The notes beneath the pieces were generated by a model. It worked only from the letters and a program-made list of their open reading frames with translations, was not told the DNA's origin and did not search any database. The position numbers and the translations under genes are program-made. A stretch of DNA of 8,296 bases. Source: Lachnospiraceae bacterium (GTDB taxonomy: Bacteria; Bacillota; Clostridia; Lachnospirales; Lachnospiraceae). Location of the stretch: positions 1-8,296 of the forward strand of contig SFNX01000134.1 in assembly GCA_004552595.1 (NCBI GenBank). The letters are read 5' to 3'. Below, piece after piece: positions 1 through 7,200 of the stretch. The stretch's first letter is position 1. Every line of letters starts with the position of its first letter.

Positions 1-119
1 TTTTCAGTGTGCTTAAGAATTGTAATTATTTTTGCAGGGAAAAAATGTTCCCGTAAAAACATATGAATGGTTTTATCTGCGTCTGAATCAGTCACAGTGT
101 AGTCAATTACCCGTATCAT
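1..119 (-). CDS. RluA-family pseudouridine synthase, N-terminal fragment (runs off the left edge)
   Basis: Only the first 39 codons are in the window, read leftward from the ATG at 119-117. They encode a start MIRVIDYTVTDSDADKTIHM followed by a stretch FLREHFFPAKIITILKHTE. This resembles the N-terminus of RluA/RluD-type 23S rRNA pseudouridine synthases, where a short beta segment leads into an S4-like RNA-binding helix pair (pattern 'FLR...S...L..LK.TE'). The catalytic domain would lie outside the window, so the modified uridine cannot be inferred. An AAGGGA ribosome site sits about 7 bases upstream of the ATG, and a perfect extended -10 box (156-161, minus strand) lies upstream of that, which supports this start. 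The gene is divergent from holA. Family assignment rests on a short segment and is moderately secure. Confidence 0.6.
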   Translation of the reverse strand, partial: MIRVIDYTVTDSDADKTIHMFLREHFFPAKIITILKHTE

Positions 120-152
120 TAGCTGTCCCTTTTAATGCCAAATATAGGCTCA

Positions 153-180
153 CACATTATACCATATTTTGTGGTATACT
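153..180. promoter_or_regulatory. Back-to-back extended -10 promoters on a perfect inverted repeat
   Basis: A perfect 7-base inverted repeat, TATACCA (158-164) and TGGTATA (172-178) with a 7-base spacer, supplies an extended -10 element on each strand. On the plus strand TG-G-TATACT (172-180) faces holA. On the minus strand TG-G-TATAAT (plus coordinates 156-164) faces the pseudouridine synthase. Neither has a convincing TTGACA-like -35, as expected for extended -10 promoters. The predicted start sites are near 187 (plus) and 149 (minus). The polymerase footprints would overlap, so the promoters may compete. Promoter assignment is from consensus only. Confidence 0.6.
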
Positions 181-186
181 TACTCT

Positions 187-1281
187 ATGGAACGATTAAA
201 GCAGGACATAAAAACAGGACAATTTAACAGACTTTACGTGCTTTGCGGCGAGGAAGATTATTTCAGGACGTATTATAAAAAAAGCCTTAAGAACGCGATT
301 ATGCCGGAAGATGACGGAATAAACTTCACTGAATTTTCCGGGAAAGGTGTCAGGGAAAATGAAATAATGGACATAGCCCGAACAATCCCGTTTTTAGGGG
401 AGAGAAGACTTGTTATCGTAAATGACAGCGGATTATTAAACCCAGCATCAAAGAAGAAAAAATCATCGGATGATGAGAGCGAAGAAGAGTCAGAAAAGGA
501 AACCGTTAAGAAAAAAGATGACTACGGACTTGCCGATTTCTTTGCTGAAATACCTGAGACAACAGTGCTTATCTTTAATGAAGAAAAGGTCAACAGAACT
601 TCTAAGATATTCAAGGCGGCAGCCAAATACGGATATGTGGCTTCGTTCAATCCGATTCCTGAAAAGGAAGATGGAATAAGAAGAGTTCAGGGCTATGTTG
701 CAGGAAAGCTTAAGCGCGAAAACGTCAATATGACAAACGGTGCGTTCAAGCTTTTTATCGACAGAACCGGCACTGATTTAAGAACTGTATTTACCGAGCT
801 TGAAAAACTGATCAGCTATGTATACGGTAAGGGTGTCATCACGGAAGAGGATGTAGCCAAGCTCCTTCCTGACAGAATTGAGAATAAAATATTTGTAATG
901 ACTGAGGCTATGACAAACCGCGATCAGCGCAGCGCACTCAAGGTATATTACGATCTGTTAAGGATTAAGGATGAAAAGCCGGTTATGATTTTAGCAGCGA
1001 TTTACAAGCAGTATCACCAGCTATACGTCATCAAAAAGCTCTCGGTTGAGGGGATGAGCGGCGCGGATATTCTAAAGGCGGCAGACGTTCGCAGCGATTC
1101 CGACTACATATATAAGAAGCTGCTTCGAATCGCCGGGCAGTATACATATGCGGAGCTTGAGCACGCGATGAAGATGTGCCTTGACTACGACAAGCAATTC
1201 CGCTCAGGAAAGATTAAGGACGTTATCGCGGTTGAACTTGTTATCGTTGCGATGTCATCACGTGAGAAGTTGAATTTATAG
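187..1281 (+). CDS. holA: DNA polymerase III subunit delta
   Basis: This 364-residue protein matches the HolA family in length and landmarks. The delta subunit is the clamp-loader 'wrench' that opens the beta sliding clamp for loading at primed DNA in the replisome. Visible marks are the N-terminus MERLKQDIKTGQFNRLYVLCGEEDYF (degenerate nucleotide-fold start, residues 1-26), the 'IPFLGERRLVIVND' strand (67-80), 'TTVLIFNEEKVNRTSKIFKAAAK' (125-147), and a helical collar domain to the C-terminus ('GTDLRTVFTELEKLISY', 'AIYKQYHQLYVIKKLS'). Residues 87-112 are a Lys/Glu/Asp/Ser-rich insert replacing the usual short loop. ATG 187 is preferred over an in-frame TTG at 169 because the TTG lies inside the promoter and the family normally begins at MERLK. 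No Shine-Dalgarno precedes 187 and the predicted transcript start is at or next to the A of the ATG, so the mRNA may be leaderless. A DUF1653 gene follows after 54 bases. Confidence 0.93.
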   Translation: MERLKQDIKTGQFNRLYVLCGEEDYFRTYYKKSLKNAIMPEDDGINFTEFSGKGVRENEIMDIARTIPFLGERRLVIVNDSGLLNPASKKKKSSDDESEEESEKETVKKKDDYGLADFFAEIPETTVLIFNEEKVNRTSKIFKAAAKYGYVASFNPIPEKEDGIRRVQGYVAGKLKRENVNMTNGAFKLFIDRTGTDLRTVFTELEKLISYVYGKGVITEEDVAKLLPDRIENKIFVMTEAMTNRDQRSALKVYYDLLRIKDEKPVMILAAIYKQYHQLYVIKKLSVEGMSGADILKAADVRSDSDYIYKKLLRIAGQYTYAELEHAMKMCLDYDKQFRSGKIKDVIAVELVIVAMSSREKLNL

Positions 1282-1335
1282 GCAAAAACAAAAATTTAAG
1301 CATAGAACAGAGTGCAAATTAATAAGGAGGCTAAA

Positions 1336-1992
1336 ATGGCAGAGAACAGACAAACACCTGTTGCAGGGCAGATATATAAGCATTTTAAAGGTAATTTATA
1401 TAAGGTATTGGCAGTCGCAGTGCACACAGAAAGTGAAGAGAAGCTTGTAGTATATCAGTCAGTAGATAATCCTGACAGAGTATTTGCAAGACCGCTTGAA
1501 ATGTTCATGAGTGATATCGACAGATTCAGATATCCGTTAATCAGAGCAAAGTACAGATTCACACTTGTCAGCGAACCTGAGGAAGAGACAGATGAACCTT
1601 TAAAAACAAAAGCGGCTGAATCAGAAACCCCTCAACCATCAGAGGATACTCCAGCAGCCTCAATTCCATCAAGTGAGCAAGAGGAAGAGACAGAGCCTTC
1701 AAAAATAGAAGTAACAGAAGAACAATCAGATGACGACTCCGCAGTATATAAGGACAATGGCGAGCTTGTAATCGACCCATATGTTGAAGGAGTTCTTGAT
1801 GAAAAGGAGTTTTCAAAGAAAATCGAATTCTTTGAAATGCTAAGAGGCAAGTGCACTGAAGATATGCTTACGACAATTGCGATTTCCCTTGATATTCAGC
1901 TTCAGGAAGGAAGCATAGAGGATAAGTATTCACAGATATTAAGGACTCTTAAGATGCATGAGAAATACGAGACTTCAAGATTAAGAGGGTAG
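1336..1992 (+). CDS. DUF1653 domain-containing protein with acidic linker and helical C-terminus
   Basis: 218 residues. Residues about 11-66 are a DUF1653 domain: 'GQIYKHFKGNLYKVLAVAVHTESEEKLVVYQSVDNPDRVFARPLEMF', carrying the family's YKHFKG, LVVYQ and RPLEMF signatures. DUF1653 is a small beta-rich domain of unknown function, often a stand-alone protein of about 70 residues, so this version is much extended. Residues about 80-135 are a Glu/Pro/Ser/Thr-rich, probably disordered linker. Residues about 147-212 form a predicted helical domain ('DEKEFSKKIEFFEMLRGKCTEDMLTTIAISLDIQL') that I do not recognise. ATG 1336 is chosen because a strong AAGGAGG (1324-1330) sits five bases upstream; an in-frame GTG at 1312 lacks such a site. 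There is no signal peptide or membrane segment, so it is likely cytoplasmic. It lies 54 bases after holA on the same strand with no terminator between, so co-transcription is likely. Confidence 0.85.
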   Translation: MAENRQTPVAGQIYKHFKGNLYKVLAVAVHTESEEKLVVYQSVDNPDRVFARPLEMFMSDIDRFRYPLIRAKYRFTLVSEPEEETDEPLKTKAAESETPQPSEDTPAASIPSSEQEEETEPSKIEVTEEQSDDDSAVYKDNGELVIDPYVEGVLDEKEFSKKIEFFEMLRGKCTEDMLTTIAISLDIQLQEGSIEDKYSQILRTLKMHEKYETSRLRG

Positions 1993-2011
1993 CATAGCGC
2001 ACCCTCTTATC
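1979..2011. terminator. Shared convergent hairpin holding both stop codons
   Basis: A perfect 9-base stem, TAAGAGGGT (1982-1990) with ACCCTCTTA (2001-2009), has a 10-base loop. A single-base bulge lets two more pairs form. The hairpin lies between two convergent genes and would form in both transcripts. The TAG of the DUF1653 gene (1990-1992) begins at the last base of the left arm, and the TAA of the lipid kinase (plus 2009-2007) is the end of the right arm. Neither side has a real U-tract, so termination may be weak or the hairpin may mainly protect 3' ends. Confidence 0.5.
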
Positions 2012-2924
2012 TTACAATCACACGTATTTTCTTTTCACACTGCGTAACAACTAACTGGTCGTCAACGCCTGCATATTCGCCGTCTGCGTGAATAGGAAGC
2101 TTGGCGTCTGAATATATTTCAACCTTTCTTGCAGTATAAGTTTCAATTCCTTTGCATTTAACGTGGTTTCCTTTAAATGCCTTAGGAATTATTGTGAGAA
2201 CCCTAAGTTTTGAAATATCGCCGGCTACACATACGTCGATGATCCCGTCGTCACATTTTGCTTTAGGGCAGAACATAAAGCCGCCGCCTTCATAACGGTG
2301 CACCATTGTAGTAATGAAATAAAAGCGGTTGAATCTGATTTGTCTTGCTTCATCAAGAATCAGAGTGCAGCCGTGTTTTTTTGTATTGGCAAGTTGCTTA
2401 AGCGCAATGATTAAGTACGAGAGCTTACCAAGCTTTATTTTATTGAGGATAACCTTAAGCTTTGAATTAAGCGCTTCGTGGCATACGGCAGCATCATATC
2501 CGATACCTGCGCTTACGCAAAAACGCTTATTGTACTCTGAATTTGTGAGGTTTCCGACATCCATGAATCTGTACTCCTTTGGATGAAGGATTGAGTTAAG
2601 TGCCTTTTCAGGGTCAAGCGAAATACCTAAATCCCTGGCAAAATCACCGCCTGAGCCTGATGGAATATATCCGAGAGTCACTTTTGAATAATCCCTTATT
2701 CCGTTGAACACTTCGTTAAGCGTTCCGTCGCCGCCAATTACAATTATTACATCATTAATATCATCAGAAGTGATGTCCTTAGCATACTTTTTCGCGCTTG
2801 AAGGCCCTGTGGTCTCATAAGCCTTATACTCGATTTTCTGTTCAATCAACACCTTTTCTGTTTTCTTCCAGATGTTCAAACCGTTGCCCGTACTTGACTG
2901 CGGATTATAAATAATGTGTAACAT
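2007..2924 (-). CDS. Diacylglycerol kinase-family lipid kinase (YegS/DgkB type)
   Basis: 305 residues, the usual length for the family. The N-terminal catalytic lobe starts MLHIIYNPQSSTGNG and contains the nucleotide-binding signature GGDGTLNEV at residues 64-72 and the loop IPSGSGGDFAR at 87-97. The C-terminal beta-sandwich lobe carries GGGFMFCPKAKCDDGIIDV (213-231) and the HADGE motif (279-283), whose acidic residue is catalytic or metal-linked in DgkB-like enzymes. Members phosphorylate diacylglycerol, or a related lipid such as sphingosine or undecaprenol, at the inner face of the membrane. In Firmicutes DgkB recycles diacylglycerol released during lipoteichoic acid synthesis. The exact substrate cannot be told from sequence. 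ATG 2924-2922 is preceded by GGAGGAG at 2927-2933. The gene is monocistronic, convergent with the DUF1653 gene and divergent from the sortase. Confidence 0.9.
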   Translation of the reverse strand: MLHIIYNPQSSTGNGLNIWKKTEKVLIEQKIEYKAYETTGPSSAKKYAKDITSDDINDVIIVIGGDGTLNEVFNGIRDYSKVTLGYIPSGSGGDFARDLGISLDPEKALNSILHPKEYRFMDVGNLTNSEYNKRFCVSAGIGYDAAVCHEALNSKLKVILNKIKLGKLSYLIIALKQLANTKKHGCTLILDEARQIRFNRFYFITTMVHRYEGGGFMFCPKAKCDDGIIDVCVAGDISKLRVLTIIPKAFKGNHVKCKGIETYTARKVEIYSDAKLPIHADGEYAGVDDQLVVTQCEKKIRVIVR

Positions 2925-2937
2925 TGCTCCTCCAATT

Positions 2938-2962
2938 GGCAGAACCTGCCGTTTTTGTTTTT
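2938..2962 (+). terminator. Small terminator-like hairpin in the lipid kinase leader
   Basis: GGCAG (2938-2942) and CTGCC (2946-2950) pair around a three-base loop and are followed on the plus strand by TTTTT-G-TTTTT (2952-2962), which looks like an intrinsic terminator. No plus-strand gene ends here, so it may stop antisense transcripts. On the minus strand the same hairpin stands just before the GGAGGAG ribosome site of the lipid kinase gene. The stem is only five pairs, so this is tentative. Confidence 0.3.
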
Positions 2963-2970
2963 CCCAGCTA

Positions 2971-2979
2971 ATTATATCA
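2971..2979 (-). promoter_or_regulatory. Extended -10 promoter for the lipid kinase gene
   Basis: On the minus strand this reads TG-A-TATAAT, a perfect -10 hexamer with the TGN extension. A start site about seven bases on, near 2964, would give a 5' leader of about 40 bases with the ribosome site at its end. No clear -35 is seen; the region upstream is a run of T. Confidence 0.55.
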
Positions 2980-3004
2980 GCATTGGCAAAAAAATGGTAT
3001 AAAG

Positions 3005-3033
3005 TTGTTTGTTTTCCAATTTTGTTTTACTAT
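3005..3033 (+). promoter_or_regulatory. Candidate promoter for the sortase gene
   Basis: TTGTTT (3005-3010) and TACTAT (3028-3033) are separated by exactly 17 bases, giving a plausible sigma-A promoter with imperfect hexamers. A start near 3040 would leave a short leader of about 35 bases before the sortase ATG. It lies in the 150-base intergenic region shared with the divergent lipid kinase gene. Confidence 0.4.
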
Positions 3034-3074
3034 TGAGGAGAGTGCAAATTTGTATCAGACAATGAAGTGAACAT

Positions 3075-4007
3075 ATGAATAAAGAAAAAATACTTAGAAT
3101 TTTAGATTTTCTCATCCCTATTGTATCTGTAGTTGTAGTTTCAATTGCAGGAATTTATCTGTATAGAGTTAACAAAGAGCACAACATAGCGGATGAAGAA
3201 TACGCCGTAATTGAAGAAGCTGCAGGAGTTACAGAGCTTCCTGAAAGCATGGAGATAGAGGAAACTAATGAGGATGAAGAAACAGTAGATGAGTATAAGC
3301 AGACATTCTTTAATATTCATGTTAATTTTGATGCGCTTAATAAAATAAACGAGGATGTAATCGGATGGATTTACATACCATCGATTGGATTAAGTTATCC
3401 GGTTTTGCAGGGTGAAGACAATAAGTATTATTTAAGTCACACAATGGAAGGGACTTTAAACAGCTCCGGATCCATTTTCATGGATGCTGAAAGTGACAGT
3501 GATATGCTTGGGTTTAACACTTTTTTCTATGGGCATGCAATGAAGAATGGCACGATGTTTGGTTCACTTAAGGAGTTTCTAAAGCATCCTGATACAATAG
3601 ATAAAAACCCGTATATATACTACTTTACGAAGGACCACGCATATAAATACAGAATAATTGCGACATACATCACCCACCAGGGCAGCAACACATATATGAT
3701 TTCTGAGACAAAAGAGCAGTTTTATAACTATATGCAGAAGGTCTCAAAGTGGAATAGATATGAAAATGGATTAGCACCGTTTGAGCTTGATGAGGATTAC
3801 GGAAATGTTGACTGGGACACTCTTACTATGGAAGACCTTGAAAAAATTGATGAGCTTTTATCATTCAGTAATGTATACGCTTTAGGAAACGGAGAAAACG
3901 TAGAGGTTGACAGGATTATTACATTAAGCACATGTTCCGGAAATGGAACGGGAGACAGAAAAATTGTTCAGGCATATTTATTTGACGAGTATAAGATAAA
4001 AAATTAA
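3075..4007 (+). CDS. Class B sortase (cysteine transpeptidase)
   Basis: 310 residues. A single N-terminal membrane anchor (about 11-30, LIPIVSVVVVSIAGIYLY) is followed by an acidic stalk (about 40-75) and the sortase barrel (about 85-308). The catalytic triad is clear: His154 in FYGHAMKNGTMF, Cys287 in LSTCSG and Arg295 in GDRKIV. 'VIGWIYIPSIGLSYPVLQGEDNKYYLSHTMEG' (95-126) and 'SGSIFMDAES' are typical of class B. The enzyme sits outside the membrane, cleaves a C-terminal sorting motif and joins the protein to peptidoglycan. Residues about 228-278 before the Cys strand form an unusually long acidic insert. The ribosome site is weak (GAAGTG at 3064-3069), while a stronger GAGGAG lies at 3035-3040, too far for this ATG. 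A terminator follows, then the large wall-protein gene, its likely substrate. 'srtB' would fit as a class label, but orthology is not shown. Confidence 0.92.
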   Translation: MNKEKILRILDFLIPIVSVVVVSIAGIYLYRVNKEHNIADEEYAVIEEAAGVTELPESMEIEETNEDEETVDEYKQTFFNIHVNFDALNKINEDVIGWIYIPSIGLSYPVLQGEDNKYYLSHTMEGTLNSSGSIFMDAESDSDMLGFNTFFYGHAMKNGTMFGSLKEFLKHPDTIDKNPYIYYFTKDHAYKYRIIATYITHQGSNTYMISETKEQFYNYMQKVSKWNRYENGLAPFELDEDYGNVDWDTLTMEDLEKIDELLSFSNVYALGNGENVEVDRIITLSTCSGNGTGDRKIVQAYLFDEYKIKN

Positions 4008-4037
4008 CAAAACGGAATAGCTGAATTTATTAAAAAG

Positions 4038-4067
4038 CACCAAATCTACTCAGATTGGTGTTTTTTT
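4038..4067 (+). terminator. Intrinsic terminator after the sortase gene
   Basis: CACCAAATCT (4038-4047) pairs with AGATTGGTG (4052-4060) with one bulged A and a four-base loop. Seven T residues (4061-4067) follow directly, and a run of A precedes the stem. This is a classic rho-independent terminator 31 bases after the sortase stop codon. It indicates that the sortase and the downstream surface protein are transcribed separately, at least in part. Confidence 0.88.
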
Positions 4068-4083
4068 ATACTTATTTTGAGCC

Positions 4084-4109
4084 ATTATGTCACATGGTGA
4101 CGTCATAAT
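4084..4109. promoter_or_regulatory. Imperfect dyad upstream of the surface-protein gene
   Basis: ATTATG-TCAC (4084-4093) is mirrored by GTGA...CATAAT (4097-4109), interrupted by three extra bases in the right arm. It also contains an 8-base palindrome TGACGTCA (4098-4105). It could be a regulator binding site, but no known operator consensus is recognised. Confidence 0.35.
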
Positions 4110-4116
4110 ATATGTA

Positions 4117-4137
4117 AAGTACAAATAGATTGTACTT
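4117..4137. promoter_or_regulatory. Perfect 8-base inverted repeat, candidate operator
   Basis: AAGTACAA (4117-4124) and TTGTACTT (4130-4137) form a perfect inverted repeat around five bases. It lies 61 bases before the surface-protein ATG and is not followed by a T-run, so it fits a dimeric regulator's operator better than a terminator. No strong sigma-A promoter could be placed here with confidence. A TTGACT (4153-4158) and an extended -10-like TGG-TTATAT (4168-4176) are present, but their spacing is too short for a standard pair. Confidence 0.45.
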
Positions 4138-4198
4138 AAACGATTACATTAATTGACTTATCTAATTTGGTTATATCGCGTTTTTTGAGGGAACAATT

Positions 4199-4294
4199 AT
4201 GGCGAACAAAAACTTACTTAAGAGCAAAGCAGTATTAAAGGCTATCTCAATTGGTCTTGCAGCAATGATGGCAATGACACCGGTCGTTGGCGCC
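4199..4294 (+). other. Signal peptide coding segment
   Basis: Residues 1-32 have a lysine-bearing n-region (MANKNLLKSKAVLKA), a hydrophobic core rich in Ile, Leu, Ala and Met (about 16-26), and a c-region TPVVGA that suits cleavage after Ala32. This is a Sec signal peptide without a lipobox cysteine. It is in a different frame from the mature chain that follows. Confidence 0.85.
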
Positions 4295-7200
4295 GGATGA
4301 TGTTGATGGTAACGAGGGTGAATCTGGTAAATCCAATATTTCTGAAAGTCAATCAGAATCATCAGAAAATAATACCCAGTCATCTGAAAACAATACTCAG
4401 GCGGTAGAGGAAAGCTATGAGCAGGCAAAAGAGGAACTTGTGCCTGAAATACCGCAAGATGCAACAGTTACAACAGATACTACAGATGGCGTTACTACTG
4501 AAAAAACCGAGTTTACGGAGACTTCTGAAAATGTAAAAACAGATATTACTGTTGAGAAAAAAACAAGTGAAGATGGAAGCTCAGAAGACATTACAGTTAC
4601 AACAGATGAAACAACAACTAAATCTGAGGAAACAACTGAGTACGAATATACGTACAACAATGAGACAGTGACTGTAACGAAGGAAGAATACGCTCAGAAG
4701 ATTGCTGAAAGTAAAGCTGGTAAGGACCAGGATGGCAAAGACTTAGTATTTACTCAGAGTGAACCGTCAACTGAAGATATTCTTGATGAATCAGGCGTTA
4801 AAATAGGTGAAAAGAAAACTATTACAGAGGAAGCTACATTTATAGATGAAGCGGGCTATGAAACAACAAAGACAATAACTACTACGGTTATTACATACAT
4901 CAATTCAGAAATTACAGCTCCTGACGCACCTGCACCGGCTGATCCTGATAGGATTTCGCTTGGTGAGGCTACAGATAACAGCTCTTCAACAGCTGTTCTT
5001 CCTGATGGCACAATTATAATTGAAACAAGCGAGAAGAAGGCATCAGCATATAAGTCTGAGAAATCAGAAAGCGAGGCTGCTACTACAGTTAATAATAAAG
5101 TATCAGAAGAGACTGTAGAAATTAAATCTAGTGGTAAGAAAACCGAGACAATCAGTTCATTTAATACAGAAGCTGAAGCAAATGAAATGCTTGATACTCT
5201 TGAAGATAAGGATAAAGAGTCAGTAAGCGTTGTAAAAAATGAAGATGGAACATTTAAGCTTGTTAAAACAGTATATGTTCAGGTTGATGAGCCTGAAGAT
5301 ATTACTGTTCAAAGCGGAGACGGTGTTGCAAAATTTGACATTCTTGTTAATGGCAAATATTCAGAGAGCGACGGCTGGAAGATTGTTAAGTCTGAAACGG
5401 ATGAAGTTAGCGGAACAACAACGTGGACAGTTACTAAGACTGTAGGTGATCTGACTACTAAGTATACATATAAGTTTACTCCTGAAAAGAGAAACGAAAC
5501 ATCATCTGAAAGTCCTATTACAACATCAGCGAAAACAGCGGATGAATTTGCAAAAAATCATCTTTCAGAATATACAGCTGAAAACAGTGGATGGACAGTA
5601 TTAAAAAATACAGACGGAAATACTACTATATGGACTATCAGTAAAAAGGATGGTGACACAACAACACAGTATACATATAAGTTTACTGCTACCGAGTCAA
5701 CGTCGGCTGCAACTAAGACATCAGTTAAAACAAATGCAACAACTAATGAGGAATTTTTAGCTGAACTTAAGGATACTTATAAAGATGGTATTTCTAATGG
5801 CAGTGTGACTATTACTGATAATAATGATGGAACATATACTGTAGTTAAAAAGGGTGCTAACTCTTACGAAACAATAACAGAGACTTACACATATTCATCA
5901 AGCAGTGTAGTCACTATTCCAGAAGTTACAGCTGCAACATGGAATGAATTTGTTAATGCATTTGAGGGAAATAAAAATGCGTCCATTGATGAATTAAATA
6001 AGAAGTGCACGGTTACCACTAAATCAGAAGATGGAACAACAACAATAATTACATATACGTTTAAAGAAGGAACTCCTGTAACATCTAAAGCTGAAACAGT
6101 TACAACAACTTCATTAAATGCTTCTGATTTTGAGGCGGAATTAAAGAAGCAGTTTGCCGGTTGGGAATTCAGTACTGTTGATACTACTTCTAGGCCTGGA
6201 TATGCAGTCTGGAAGGTATCTAAATCAGAAAACGGAACAAAGACTGAATATGAGTATTCATTCAAGTATGAATCAGGAGATGCAAAGCCTTTTACGCCAA
6301 CAGCTAAGGATGCAAAGTCGTTTAAGAGTGAACTTATCGATGCTTATGGTGAGGCAAATGTATCAATCTCATCAAAAAAAGTAGATGGTGTTACAACTAC
6401 TACATATACATGTACAAAGGAAGTTGATGGTCTGACTCAGACATATGTATATACTTCGACAGTTACTGAAAAGGCTGATGAGTTCTATACTACGGCTACT
6501 TCTGTTGGAGAATTTGAAGCATTAATTAGTAGCAAGTATCCAGGATATGATATCAACTTTGAAGAAAAAATACATGGCAACAAAGGCAATTCAGCAGATA
6601 CATGCATATGTACAGTAACAAAAGACGGAAAAACTGTCGCAATATACGAATATTGGGTATCACCTGATAGTGGACACGGTTCAAAAGAAGAAAAATTAAA
6701 GGGTAAGACAATTGAGGAATACCTAAAGGAGAAGTATCCTACGGATAATGGCTGGACTATTGAAAGTATTGGAGATAACAAGTGGAAAGCATCAAGACCG
6801 CAGAATGACAACCATACCTATGTTCAGATCATTACTCTTAATGATGCTACACCTGACGAATTCACTGAAGAAGAAATTAGTGCTTGGGAAAAAGATATTT
6901 ATAATAATCATAAAGAGAGTGAAGGTTGGACAGTAACCAAGGATGGCGATAACAAGTGGGTAGCTGTTAAGAAGTTTGGAAAGGTTACAATCGATGAGGT
7001 TGTATATGAACTTACAGAAAACGGTACTACAAAGAGTGTGACAAGAAAGGTTGAAAAGTCAACACTTGGTGAAATTCTTGGTGATGAGGTATTCAGTAAG
7101 GATGCACCGGTAGTAAATGCTTCTAATTATCAGGCATATACATTGATTTCTGCTGGAGATGCAATAATTGGTTGCCATGAAAACGGTGGCGTATATGCAG

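Noticed and set aside
169..186. TTG at 169 as the holA start, adding six residues
   Set aside because: It lies inside the extended -10 promoter, has no ribosome site, and HolA homologues start at a sequence like MERLKQDIK.
1309..3050. Identical 12-base string AGAGTGCAAATT upstream of both the DUF1653 gene (1309-1320) and the sortase (3039-3050)
   Set aside because: A shared 12-mer is expected by chance in an AT-rich window of this size, and the surrounding promoter context differs.
4098..4105. TGACGTCA palindrome as a CRE-type (cAMP response) site
   Set aside because: That site is eukaryotic; an 8-base palindrome alone is weak evidence in bacteria, so it is only noted as part of the larger dyad.
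4293..4301. Programmed +1 frameshift at GGA-TGA-T, similar to the RF2 gene
   Set aside because: Re-pairing of a glycine tRNA from GGA to GAT is poor, there is no upstream Shine-Dalgarno-like stimulator, and such a site is not known at signal peptide junctions. A simple one-base indel explains it better.
5239..5445. Short plus-strand frame starting MKMEHLSLL
   Set aside because: It is an out-of-frame shadow of the surface-protein coding sequence with no ribosome site.
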